Shown here piece by piece: positions 44,047-52,269 of a DNA stretch of 64,000 nt. Every line of letters starts with the position of its first letter. Position 1 is the stretch's first letter. The position numbers and the translations under genes were made by a program. Under the pieces are notes generated by a model. That model ran no database searches. It was not told the origin of the DNA and was given only the letters and a program-made list of their open reading frames with translations. Origin of the DNA: JAPSGM01 sp963777045 (lineage in GTDB: Bacteria > Chloroflexota > Limnocylindria > QHBO01); contig CAVZPD010000022.1 in NCBI GenBank assembly GCA_963777045.1, positions 283,858 to 347,857 on the forward strand. Reading direction: 5' to 3'.

Positions 44047-44759
44047 TCCCGTCCGCCCGAGAGGTGCTGGGCGAGATCCAGGGCGGGCGCGTGCTCGACG
44101 TCGCGACCGGTGGCGGTGGCTTCATCGGCTTCCTGGCCGATGGGTTGGCGGGGTACGACGAGATCATCGGCGTCGACCTCGACCCTGCCAAGGAGGCGGC
44201 CTTCGTTGGTGCGGCGCGGCCACGGACCCGTTTCGAGGTGCGCGACGCGTCCGCGACAAGCTACGCCGATGCATCCTTCGACACGGTTGCCGTGGCGAAC
44301 TCGCTCCACCATTTCCCGGATCCGAATGCCGTGCTGCGCGAAATGCTGAGGGTCCTTCGTCCCGGCGGCTGGATGATCGTCTTCGAGATGTACCGCGACC
44401 ACCAGGAGCCGCCCCAGCAGACGCACGTCGAACTGCACCACTGGTGGGGCGCGATCGACACGCGCCGCGGCATCACGCACCGCGCGACCTACTCGCGCCA
44501 GGAGCTGCTCGACCTGGTGGAGCCGATCGGCCTGACCAGCCTCCGCGTCACCGATGTCGCCTTTCCCGAGGACGATCCGCTCGATCCGGAGTCGCTCACC
44601 GAGATGCGGGAGGTGATCGACCGCTACCTCGAACTCGCGGCCGGCGATTCAGGGCTCACTGCGCGCGGCGTCGCACTGCGCGAACGGCTGGAGTCGGTGG
44701 GGATCCGCGGAGCAACATCGGTCTGCATCAACGGCGCTGCTCGCCTTCGCGGCAGCTGA
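44043..44759 (+). CDS. Class I SAM-dependent methyltransferase
   Basis: A 238-residue enzyme of the Methyltransf_11 group. Motif I VLDVATGGGGFIGFLAD, acidic VDLDPAKEAAFV, VRDASATSYADASFDTVAVA and the LRVLRPGGWMIVFEM strand are all present. The C-terminal part is helical and may define the substrate. It is coupled to the cyclase gene (ATGA). The acceptor is unknown. Confidence 0.78.
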   Translation: MIPSAREVLGEIQGGRVLDVATGGGGFIGFLADGLAGYDEIIGVDLDPAKEAAFVGAARPRTRFEVRDASATSYADASFDTVAVANSLHHFPDPNAVLREMLRVLRPGGWMIVFEMYRDHQEPPQQTHVELHHWWGAIDTRRGITHRATYSRQELLDLVEPIGLTSLRVTDVAFPEDDPLDPESLTEMREVIDRYLELAAGDSGLTARGVALRERLESVGIRGATSVCINGAARLRGS

Positions 44760-44773
44760 CACGGGTGCTCGCG

Positions 44774-45172
44774 CTAGGCGCGCGGCGGGAGAATCCGGGT
44801 CGCCTGGGACCAGACCGCTTGCCAGTTCCCGTCGCGCCGCTCGTAGGTATCGGTATGCCAGAAGAGGCCGGCGTCGCTCCCGCCCGGGAACTGGACCTCG
44901 ATGCGCGCCTGGTATCGGACGATGGCAGCCGTGCCGTAGTGCCGCACCCGGACATCGGCCACCGGCTCGAAGACGCTGTAGCGCATCCCACCGCTCGCGA
45001 TGGCTCCGAGGTAGTCGGCACGGGACATCGGGCGGCCGTTGGGCGGGATCAGCTCGTAATCATCGGCGTGCAGACGCTCGCACGCAGCCATGTTGGCCTC
45101 GACCAGTGCGCGAAGCCGGTCACGCTCGAGCCCCTCGATGACTGCAACATCCGCCGAAGGATCGTCTGGCAC
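44774..45172 (-). CDS. DUF4440/SnoaL-like protein
   Basis: A 132-residue NTF2-fold protein with leaderless GTG start. The helix RALVEANMAACERLHADDYE is followed by ELIPPNGRPMSRADYLGAIA and a sheet with VRVRHYGTAAIVRYQARIEV and TDTYERRDGNWQAVWSQAT. This is the typical ketosteroid-isomerase-like layout of DUF4440. The reaction is unknown. Confidence 0.72.
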   Translation of the reverse strand: MPDDPSADVAVIEGLERDRLRALVEANMAACERLHADDYELIPPNGRPMSRADYLGAIASGGMRYSVFEPVADVRVRHYGTAAIVRYQARIEVQFPGGSDAGLFWHTDTYERRDGNWQAVWSQATRILPPRA

Positions 45173-45178
45173 GCCGCC

Positions 45179-45184
45179 AGCATA
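45179..45184 (-). promoter_or_regulatory. Leaderless -10 box TATGCT for the DUF4440-like gene
   Basis: TATGCT ends exactly six bases before the GTG at 45172. Confidence 0.55.
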
Positions 45185-45262
45185 GCCCCGGCGACGCGAG
45201 CTCCGCGAACGAAGCGCGTGTGGTACCGTATGCGCACAGCCATGCACATTACCAAGGTGGAC

Positions 45263-45493
45263 ATGCCGCTCGCTCGCACCAACCTGACGCTGCCCGAGGA
45301 TCTCCTCGCCGAGGTCGACGCCCTGGCGGGACCGCGCGGTCGCAGCCGGTACGTCGCCGAGGCGGTCGCCCGCCGCGTCCAGCGCGACAAGCTTGGAGCG
45401 GCCATCCAGGCGAGCGCCGGCATCGCCGGCCCGCAGTCGCGTGAGGAGGTCTCGGCCTGGATCGACGAGCTCCGCTCGGAAGAGACGGACTGA
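45263..45493 (+). CDS. vapB: VapB-type ribbon-helix-helix antitoxin
   Basis: A 76-residue antitoxin. MPLARTNLTLPEDLLAEVDA forms the beta strand and first helix of a CopG-like RHH DNA-binding domain, and RGRSRYVAEAVARRVQRDKL is helix 2. The C-terminal VSAWIDELRSEETD should wrap around the toxin. AAGGTGG before this ATG acts as ribosome site; upstream ATGs at 45230 and 45242 are also in frame. The toxin follows after 4 bases. The pair usually represses its own promoter (a TACCGT box lies at 45224). Confidence 0.78.
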   Translation: MPLARTNLTLPEDLLAEVDALAGPRGRSRYVAEAVARRVQRDKLGAAIQASAGIAGPQSREEVSAWIDELRSEETD

Positions 45494-45497
45494 GCGC

Positions 45498-45878
45498 GTG
45501 CGCTACCTGCTCGACTCGACGCTCGTGATCGACCACGCCAACGGCGATGCCCCCGCGTCCGACCTCCTCCGGCGCCTGTACGAGGACGGCCATGACCTCT
45601 ATACCTGCGATGTGGTGGCCTGCGAAGTCCTCTCGCGCGGGACGGATGCGGAGCGCCGTCACCTCCGGACCCTGCTAGACGCCCTCGACTATGTGGCGAC
45701 GTCGCCGGCAGCTGCCCGCTGGGCGGGGGAGTCACGACGGCAGCGGCAGCTCGCCGGTGGTCGCCGAGCATTGGCCGATGCCCTCATCGCCGGCGTCGCC
45801 GAGGATATCGGCGCAACCATCGTGACCCGCAACCGTCCCGATTTCGAGCGGCAGGGGATTGCGGTGCTGACCTACTGA
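45498..45878 (+). CDS. vapC: VapC-type PIN-domain toxin
   Basis: A 126-residue endoribonuclease-like toxin with GTG start. The PIN acidic residues are D6 (YLLDSTLVIDHAN), the Glu in VVACEVLSRG, and Asp in ADALIAGVAEDIGATIVTRN. Such toxins cut tRNA or rRNA when released from the antitoxin. All catalytic acids are present, so the toxin should be active. Confidence 0.82.
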   Translation: MRYLLDSTLVIDHANGDAPASDLLRRLYEDGHDLYTCDVVACEVLSRGTDAERRHLRTLLDALDYVATSPAAARWAGESRRQRQLAGGRRALADALIAGVAEDIGATIVTRNRPDFERQGIAVLTY

Positions 45879-45888
45879 CGGAACCGCG

Positions 45889-46653
45889 TCACCAGGCCAG
45901 CGCCACCAGCTCGGCGTAGACCGCCTCGACGTCCACGGGCAGCCCGTGCCGCCCGAACCATTCGCCCACGTTCCCCAGGTCGCGGTGCAGCAGCTCGTAC
46001 GCATCCGAGTTCGTGACGAACTCCACCGCCTGCGGCAGGTCGATCACCACCAGCCGGCCCTCCCACCACAGGAGGTTGTAGGCCGATAGATCGGCGTGCA
46101 CCAGCCCTGCGGCCGTCAACGCCCGCAGGTTGTCGACCAGCTGCTCCCAGGCCGATGCCATCTCATCGGCGGACAGCCGCGCCTGCGCCAGCTTCGGCGC
46201 TGCCTGGGACTCGTCGCCGATGTACGCCATCATCAGCCCGTGATCGGTCTGCTCCACCGGGTGGGGCACCGCGACGCCGGCCTCCGAAGCGCGGCGCAGG
46301 TTGGCCCATTCCTGCATCGGCCAGAGGCGGCCGGCCAGCTCGTGTCCGTACCGGCTGCCGCCCATGACCGCCTTCTTGTCGCGCGACGGCAGGAACCAGC
46401 TGGCCTTGTAGACGGCGTCCCCGCGGTAGACCGTCGAGTTGGAGAAGCCCTCGGCGCGCAGCTGGCCCTTCTCGGGATAGCGCGGCCGGTAGCGTTTGTG
46501 GGCGATGAGCCGGGGACCGCTGGCGAAGCGTCGCTCCACCAGGAAGATCTCGGCCTCCTTGCCGGACTTGAGAGTTCCCAGCGGGACGTCCTCGAAGGGC
46601 TCGCCCTGCGGCCAGGGGAGGACGGCCCCGGCGGGCGATGTCGTGGAATGCAC
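45889..46653 (-). CDS. RIO1-like atypical protein kinase
   Basis: A 254-residue protein. The nucleotide loop LGTLKSGKEAEIFLVERR and the lysine in LIAHKRYRPRYPEKGQ match RIO kinases. The catalytic loop LVHADLSAYNLLWWEGRLVV (about residues 184-203) has the Asp and Asn, and IDLPQAV is the metal-binding segment. Bacterial RIO-like genes are scattered and unstudied; partners may be ribosomal or stress proteins. Translation begins at GTG. The 5' leader carries a 10-bp stem that hides the ribosome site. Confidence 0.8.
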   Translation of the reverse strand: MHSTTSPAGAVLPWPQGEPFEDVPLGTLKSGKEAEIFLVERRFASGPRLIAHKRYRPRYPEKGQLRAEGFSNSTVYRGDAVYKASWFLPSRDKKAVMGGSRYGHELAGRLWPMQEWANLRRASEAGVAVPHPVEQTDHGLMMAYIGDESQAAPKLAQARLSADEMASAWEQLVDNLRALTAAGLVHADLSAYNLLWWEGRLVVIDLPQAVEFVTNSDAYELLHRDLGNVGEWFGRHGLPVDVEAVYAELVALAW

Positions 46654-46659
46654 GAAAGA

Positions 46660-46712
46660 GCGCTCCTGAGCGGGGGTGGTCGGGTGGTGAGTCCCGGCCG
46701 GGTCAGGAGCGC
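46660..46712 (-). promoter_or_regulatory. Ribosome-site-sequestering hairpin upstream of the RIO-like kinase
   Basis: On the minus strand GCGCTCCTGA (46712-46703) pairs perfectly with TCAGGAGCGC (46669-46660), which contains the AGGAG ribosome site for the GTG at 46653. A 33-base loop includes a CCCGGCCGGG palindrome. Translation should need opening of this stem. The rest of 46713-47112 holds no gene I can support, only promoter-like sequence before the lipoprotein. Confidence 0.55.
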
Positions 46713-47112
46713 CGTGGGCGTCAGTCAGACGTCGAGGCGGTTACTCCGCGCGGCCGGGAGGATCGACAATGCTGATCTGCACCGTTTCGTCCTCCTCGAG
46801 CTGCCTGGTTCGTGGTTGTCAGCGCCACTATGCCATCCGGGGGCTCGCATCCGCAATGGGGGACACGCCGTACCGCCTACGCTGGGGGCGACGCCGGGAG
46901 GCGGCAGTCTTGTGGCTCCAGGACTCGCCTTGTTCGCCGGCGCGTTCATGGTCGGCGAAGGCGGGCTCAACCTGCGCGTCCTGATCGTCAGATTGGCCGG
47001 TACGGCACGCCCCGGGGCCGCCCGCAAATTCGGTATTTACGCCGGCGCGTTTTGCTGCTCTAATCCACCGCGCGTCCATTGCGCGTCGCGGACAAGGGGA
47101 AGGAAACGACCG

Positions 47113-48033
47113 ATGAGTTCCACCAGGACAGCCGCCACGGTACGGCCTGCGCTGCTCACCCTCATTGCCAGCCTGGCGCTGGCGGCATGCAGCGGCAGCG
47201 GTGAGCCCACGCAGGGCGAGCCGACGCCCTCGTCCACGCCGGCCGAGACGCCGGCGCCATCGGGCCAGCCAGGCAGTCCATCGGTCAGTCCATCGGCTGA
47301 TCCGTCGGTCGGGCCGTCCTCCGAGCCGGGCGACCTTGCCGAGTGGGGCTACCTGGCCTACTACGCGCGCTACGGCTCGCGCGCGAACGTGCTCAGCGAC
47401 GGGCTCCGAGCGCGACTCTGGCCGGGACTCAAGGCCGACGTCATCGTGACGCTGCCCGCGGGAACCGAGCTGATCGTCTGGGCCGGCCCCGTGTCGACCG
47501 ATGGGCAGGAGTGGTACAACGTCGGCTTCCACGGCATCGAGACCGATGCGACCCCTGCCGGTGCCGGCACCGGCTGGGTTGCGGGCGAGTTCATCGAGAT
47601 CGGTGAGGCGGATTGCCCCGGCACCCTCGACGCTGGCGTTTTGGCGCGCATGACCGACTGGACGCTGGGCGCCTGCGTCGACGAGGTGCCGCCGCTCGAG
47701 GGCCAGATCGACACCTGCCTGGAAGGACCGATCTCTCCCTTCACCTACGCCCCGGGCTGGGTCTACTTCAGCTGCTCCTACCTGGACGAGCTCGCGATCC
47801 ACTTCCCGCCGGACTTCGCCGGCCCGCAGGTCGAGCGCGGGGACCTGGTGAAGGTCACTGGGCACCTGGGGTTCGACACGGGGCAGTACGGCGAGTGCAC
47901 GGTCGACGCGGTGGAGCCGGCCATGGAGAACCAGCTCGCCGCGGAGGCGCAGTCATGGGCGGACCGATGCCAGCACCGCTTCGTCGTCGACGAGTTGACG
48001 GTGACGGGGCACGAGGACCTGCCGGCGCGCTGA
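47113..48033 (+). CDS. Lipoprotein with SH3-like domain, second of its kind
   Basis: A 306-residue protein: signal MSSTRTAATVRPALLTLIAS then LALAACSGSG with lipobox LAAC. A Ser/Pro/Thr linker follows to about residue 75. The SH3-like stretch runs AYYARYGSRANVLSDGLRA to GTGWVAGEFIEIG. A C-terminal domain has Cys in EADCPG, LGACVDE, DTCLEG, FSCSYLD, GECTVDA, DRCQHR, probably forming disulfides outside the cell. A GGGGAAGGAAA ribosome site precedes the ATG. It resembles the lipoprotein at 18207 and probably works in the cell envelope. Confidence 0.68.
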   Translation: MSSTRTAATVRPALLTLIASLALAACSGSGEPTQGEPTPSSTPAETPAPSGQPGSPSVSPSADPSVGPSSEPGDLAEWGYLAYYARYGSRANVLSDGLRARLWPGLKADVIVTLPAGTELIVWAGPVSTDGQEWYNVGFHGIETDATPAGAGTGWVAGEFIEIGEADCPGTLDAGVLARMTDWTLGACVDEVPPLEGQIDTCLEGPISPFTYAPGWVYFSCSYLDELAIHFPPDFAGPQVERGDLVKVTGHLGFDTGQYGECTVDAVEPAMENQLAAEAQSWADRCQHRFVVDELTVTGHEDLPAR

Positions 48034-48179
48034 GGTCCGCCCATCCGGGCCTCCGCGCATTGTCGACGCTGACGTTCGCGCGCACCGAATCGGGCGTTCG
48101 TGCGGATGTCAGCTGCAGGAGGCGATAGGCCCGGTTCCGGCCAGGCCGATGCCAGCTTCGCCATCGGCTCACGATAGCT

Positions 48180-48207
48180 GGTGGCGGCGGGTGGAGTGGC
48201 CGCCACC
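48180..48207. terminator. Stem-loop downstream of the lipoprotein
   Basis: GGTGGCGGC (48180-48188) pairs with GCCGCCACC (48199-48207), 9-bp perfect stem with 10-base loop. It lies between two plus-strand genes. The remainder of 48034-48300 shows no gene. Confidence 0.4.
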
Positions 48208-48300
48208 GCCGGTCGTCGGGGTATTGCCCTCGCGATTATCATGTGCAAACCACCGATCCAGTGGCGTCTCGTGCATGGAGTACAAGGGGGAAGGGACGTA

Positions 48301-48519
48301 GTGGCCGAGAACTACCCCGCGGAGGATGCTGCCTTGCTGGGCGTGGGCGAGGTCATGCAGCTCGGTCGTGACCACCGGCTGGGACTCCACGTCGATTCGC
48401 ATCCAGACTGCCCGACGTGTCGCGTCGAGCGGCTGATTGGCAACCTGAGCGAGCAGCCCACCACTCGAGAGGATCAAGGGTGGGCGTCTCCCGCTGACGG
48501 CAACACACCGATTGGGTGA
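48301..48519 (+). CDS. Hypothetical 72-residue protein with His/Cys motif
   Basis: GTG start preceded by GGGGGAAGGGACGTA. The protein begins MAENYPAEDAALLGVGEVMQ and has HVDSHPDCPTCRVERLIG, a His-x5-type Cys-x2-Cys cluster that could bind a metal. No family is recognised. It stands alone between a lipoprotein and the large regulator. Confidence 0.45.
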   Translation: MAENYPAEDAALLGVGEVMQLGRDHRLGLHVDSHPDCPTCRVERLIGNLSEQPTTREDQGWASPADGNTPIG

Positions 48520-48607
48520 CGACTCCCGCGCCGCGAGCGGCGATGCCGTCACACGTGATGGTTCGACTCGTGGTTGACCTCGGCTCATGCAGCTGGCCTC
48601 CATGGGC

Positions 48608-48643
48608 TGACGGTCACAGGGGATTGACGGGCCTGGGTGACGA
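48608..48643 (+). promoter_or_regulatory. TGACG direct repeats upstream of the BTAD regulator
   Basis: TGACGG at 48608-48613 and 48625-48630, and TGACGA at 48638-48643, ahead of the -10 box at 48675. BTAD-type (SARP) regulators bind direct repeats, but spacings of 17 and 13 are not the usual helical ones, so this is tentative. Confidence 0.3.
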
Positions 48644-48674
48644 TCGGCCCATGCTCAGCGGCGGGTTCCTGGAC

Positions 48675-48680
48675 TAGTCT
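48675..48680 (+). promoter_or_regulatory. Leaderless -10 box TAGTCT for the BTAD regulator
   Basis: TAGTCT ends seven bases before the ATG at 48688. Confidence 0.5.
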
Positions 48681-48687
48681 CCATGGA

Positions 48688-51600
48688 ATGCTGCCCAGTG
48701 TCCCGAAAGGGAGTTGGCGCGCCTCATCGCGATCGGTTCCTCCGCTTCCCGTGGAGCCGATCCTCGTTCGCCCCAGGTTGGAGCGGTTCATGGAGGACGC
48801 GAGCCGCCGGCGCCTGGTGACGGTCGTGGCCGCCGCGGGATTCGGGAAGTCGACGCTCCTGGCACGGTGGGCGCAGGAAAAGGCCGCCGCCTGGTACACC
48901 GTGACGCCACGCGATTCGGACGTCGCCGTGATGGCCGCCGGCATCCTGGAGGCGCTTGGGGTGCGCGTCCCCGGCCTCGCGACGCTGGTGGGCGACGTCT
49001 GGCCCAGCGGGACCGGCCCCGACGCCCGGACCGACGAGCGGGTGCGCGCGGATGCCTACGCCGCCCTCCTCAGCGACGCGCTCGAGCGCCTCCTCTCGCG
49101 CGAGCTGGTGCTGGTGCTGGACGACCTCGGCGAGATCGGTGCCTCCGATCCGGCCGCGCGCCTGGTGGAGGCCCTCGCCAAGATGGGTCCCCGGCGTCTG
49201 CACCTCGTCGTCTGTTCGCGCGACGACCCGCCGTTCCGCGTGCAGCGCCTCAGCGGTCGTGGCCAGGTGGTGCGCCTGGACGGCAGCGACCTTGCCTTCA
49301 CGGAGGCCGAGACCGTCCAGCTCCTGTCGGAGCTGCTCGGGCCCGGGGACGGCCATCGGCTCGGGCCATTCCTGCAGGAAGCGACGCAGGGATGGCCGGC
49401 GGCGATTCGGCTGGCCGCGGAAGCGCTGCTCCCGGTCGACCCTGACGGGCGCGAGAACAGCTTGCGTCGAGCACTCCGTCCGGGCGGGCGGATCTACGAG
49501 TACCTCGTCGAGGAGGCGCTGAAGCGGGTGGAGCCTGGCGTCGGAAACCTCCTCGCTGCCGTGACCGGTCTCCCGCGCTTCAACGACGAGCTGTGTGCCG
49601 TGCTGGGAGCGGCCGTCGGTGACGGCACCCTGGAACGCCTGTCCCGGCGTGGCCTCTTCGTCCAACCATCCGCTGAGGCCGGCTGGTACCACGTGCACCC
49701 ACTCCTCGCGCAGCTTGCGCCGGGAGCCCTTGGCCACGGGGACGGGGCGCGCGCGCAGGAGCTTTCCAATGCCGCCGCGTGGTTTGCCAACCAGGGGCAC
49801 CTGACCGATGCGCTCGACTGCCTGGTCCGCGCCGCTGACGAGCCGGCGCTCGTCAGCCTGCTGGAGCGCGGCGGGCGGGCACTGCTGGACTCCGGTGAGG
49901 TCGAGCAGGTTGCCGGTGCCCTCGAGCTGATTCCCGTGGATCGGCGCAGCCCTTCCGTGCACGCCCTTGCCGGCGAGACCGCACAGCTGCGTGGAGAGTG
50001 GGACGCCGCCCTGCGCAGCTACGCGCAAGTACGAGCGGCCGACGGCCGCTACCCGGCCGCGGTCGCCTGGCGCATGGGCATCATCCTGCACCTGCGCGGA
50101 GAGCTTCCGCACGCGCTCGAGGCATACCGGACGGGTCGTCTGGGCGAGGGAACGGCCGACGAATCCCTGCTCCGCGCGTGGTGGGCAAGCGCGCTCTGGC
50201 TGCGCGGTGACACCGACCAGGCACGGGAGCACGCCGATATCGCCGAGGCCATTGCCATGCGCGTCCAGGACGACCGGGCCATGGCGGCGGCGCATACCGT
50301 CCAGGCCATGCTGGCCGCGGTCGCCAGTGACCGCCGGGCGAATGACGCCCACTACCTGCGGGCGCTGACCCACGCCACGCGGGCCGGCGATGCGCTGCAG
50401 CTGATCCGGATTCACGCCAACCGGGGCTCGCATTTCGCGGAAGAGGGCTACTACCGCGAGGCGCTGGCCGAGCTCGACGAGGCCGTCAAGCTGGCCGACC
50501 TGGCGGGCTTCGCGGCATTCCGCGCCCTGGCGCTCTCCAACCGCGGCGAGGTCCTGTGGCGTCTCGGCCGGCTGGACGAGGCGATCGTGGAGCTGGAGAG
50601 TGCCCGCGCGCTCTACCAGCGGCTCGAGTCGCGCCTCGTCAGCTATCCGCTGGTGCACCTGGGCGACGTCTACCGCGAGCGCGGTGATGCGGCACTCGCG
50701 CGCACCAACTTCGAGGAGGCAATTCGGATCTCCGAAGAGGGGCGCGACCTGCAGGCGTTGGTCCCGGCGCTTGGTGGCCTGGCACGGGTCCTCGTGGGTG
50801 ACGAGCCCGACCGGGCGCTGGCGCTTGCCCAGCAGGCGGTGGGGTATGGGCCCGTCCTCGGGCACATCCAGGCACTGCTGGCGCTCGGCTGGGTCCAGCT
50901 CGCACGCGGCTGCCGTCCCGAGGCGCAGGAATCGGCAGCGGCTGCCGAACGCCTGGCGCGTGAACGTCGCGACCGCGCTGGGCTGGCGGAGGCGATGGAA
51001 CTCATCGCGCGGAGCGCTGCCGATCCGTCCGGGGAGCTGCATCGGCTAGAAGAAGCGCGCTCGATCTGGACCAGCCTCGAGAGCCCCCTGGCTGCTGCGC
51101 GGGCATCCCTGGCCATCGCCGAGCTTGGCGACGGAGCCGAGGCGGCAATGGCCGCCGAGGTCGCCCGCAGGACGTTCACCGAGCACGGTGCGCGGCTGGG
51201 TGCCGCCGCGGCGGGCAGCGTCCTCGACAGGCTGGCGGACGTGAGTCCGGCCGCCGTCGAGATCAACACGCTGGGCGGCTTCGAGATCCTGCGCAACGGC
51301 AGACCGGTGGCCGTCGCCGAGTGGCGCTCGCGAAAGGCGAGGGACCTGCTCCGCATGCTCGTCGCGTCACGCGGACGGCGCACGGCTCGCGAACAGCTGG
51401 TCGAGTGGCTGTGGCCGGACGACGAGCCCGAACGTGCGGGGCCGCGCCTGTCGGTCGCGCTCTCGACCATCCGCGCCGTGCTCGATCCGGAGAAGCAGGT
51501 GCCGTCGGATCACTACCTCGCCGCCGATCGCAGCTCGGTGTGGCTGCGCCTCGAGCACATTGCACTCGACGTACAGCGCTTCCACGATGAGGCTGCGCGG

Positions 51601-51996
51601 GGGCTGCAGCTGGCATCCAGCGGGAGCCACGGGGCCGAATCGGCGCTGCTCTCGGCCGAGGCGTGCTACCGCGGCGATTTCCTTGGTGACGACCCGTACG
51701 ACGACTGGGCCGTCTCCGAGCGCGAGGAGACCCGGGCCCTGTACACGCGCGTTGCCCAGGCGCTGTCCGGGATTGCGGCAGCGCGGGCCGATACGGATGC
51801 GGCGGCGGGCTACCTGCGCCGCGTCCTGGAGCGCGATCCGTACGACGAGCCGGCACACCTGGAGCTGATCCGCATGCTGTCGGTTGGTGGCCACCACGGG
51901 GAGGCGCGTCGCGCCTACCGCGCCTACGCTGCGCGCATGGACGAGATCGGCGTGGAAGCAGCTGCCATGACCGATGTCCCCGGCCAGGACCGCTGA
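48688..51996 (+). CDS. Large BTAD/SARP-type regulator with MalT-like ATPase and TPR
   Basis: A 1,102-residue transcription regulator. Residues about 40-330 form a STAND ATPase of the MalT type (P-loop AAGFGKSTLLARW, K54; Walker B LVLVLDDLGEIG). A long TPR superhelix spans about 360-850. Residues about 857-950 are a winged helix of the OmpR type (LGGFEILRNGRPVAVAEWRS), and 960-1,095 is the bacterial transcriptional activation domain (AEACYRGDFLGDDPYDDWA). Here the DNA-binding domain is at the C-terminus, unlike typical SARPs that have it first. It opens a unit with a small protein and two exported proteins. An inducer probably binds the TPR part. Confidence 0.87.
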   Translation: MLPSVPKGSWRASSRSVPPLPVEPILVRPRLERFMEDASRRRLVTVVAAAGFGKSTLLARWAQEKAAAWYTVTPRDSDVAVMAAGILEALGVRVPGLATLVGDVWPSGTGPDARTDERVRADAYAALLSDALERLLSRELVLVLDDLGEIGASDPAARLVEALAKMGPRRLHLVVCSRDDPPFRVQRLSGRGQVVRLDGSDLAFTEAETVQLLSELLGPGDGHRLGPFLQEATQGWPAAIRLAAEALLPVDPDGRENSLRRALRPGGRIYEYLVEEALKRVEPGVGNLLAAVTGLPRFNDELCAVLGAAVGDGTLERLSRRGLFVQPSAEAGWYHVHPLLAQLAPGALGHGDGARAQELSNAAAWFANQGHLTDALDCLVRAADEPALVSLLERGGRALLDSGEVEQVAGALELIPVDRRSPSVHALAGETAQLRGEWDAALRSYAQVRAADGRYPAAVAWRMGIILHLRGELPHALEAYRTGRLGEGTADESLLRAWWASALWLRGDTDQAREHADIAEAIAMRVQDDRAMAAAHTVQAMLAAVASDRRANDAHYLRALTHATRAGDALQLIRIHANRGSHFAEEGYYREALAELDEAVKLADLAGFAAFRALALSNRGEVLWRLGRLDEAIVELESARALYQRLESRLVSYPLVHLGDVYRERGDAALARTNFEEAIRISEEGRDLQALVPALGGLARVLVGDEPDRALALAQQAVGYGPVLGHIQALLALGWVQLARGCRPEAQESAAAAERLARERRDRAGLAEAMELIARSAADPSGELHRLEEARSIWTSLESPLAAARASLAIAELGDGAEAAMAAEVARRTFTEHGARLGAAAAGSVLDRLADVSPAAVEINTLGGFEILRNGRPVAVAEWRSRKARDLLRMLVASRGRRTAREQLVEWLWPDDEPERAGPRLSVALSTIRAVLDPEKQVPSDHYLAADRSSVWLRLEHIALDVQRFHDEAARGLQLASSGSHGAESALLSAEACYRGDFLGDDPYDDWAVSEREETRALYTRVAQALSGIAAARADTDAAAGYLRRVLERDPYDEPAHLELIRMLSVGGHHGEARRAYRAYAARMDEIGVEAAAMTDVPGQDR

Positions 51997-52047
51997 CCCG
52001 GAATCGATTCCGAAGGTTTTCCGAAGGGCGACCGACATCCTGCGGCC

Positions 52048-52269
52048 ATGGAGACGTTCGTCGTCCGGCTGTGGAGGGGCATCGAGGGCGATGACGAGCT
52101 GCGCGGCGTCGTTCGCCACGTGAGCTCCGGCAGCGAGCAACGGTTCTCGTCTGCCCGCGAGCTCGAGGCGGCCCTCCGCGGGCCGGCCGTTGCCGGCGCA
52201 TCCGGTCCGACCAGCCATCGCGGGCCGGCGCCAACGACGGGCCGGATGGCGCGAGGCGAGCAGCGGTGA
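52048..52269 (+). CDS. Small conserved-type protein linked to the BTAD regulator
   Basis: A 73-residue protein. METFVVRLWRGIEGDDELRG is followed by VVRHVSSGSEQRFSSARELE, a pattern I associate with short unstudied proteins found beside BTAD regulators and secreted proteins in Actinobacteria and Chloroflexota. It probably folds as a small beta-sheet with one helix. It starts 51 bases after the regulator stop and overlaps the next gene (GTGA), so it is coupled to the exported protein. Function unknown. Confidence 0.65.
   Translation: METFVVRLWRGIEGDDELRGVVRHVSSGSEQRFSSARELEAALRGPAVAGASGPTSHRGPAPTTGRMARGEQR

Noticed and set aside
46725..47027. 100-codon minus-strand frame in the gap before the lipoprotein
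   Set aside because: Pro/Arg-rich, no ribosome site, no domain; it looks like random high-GC sequence.
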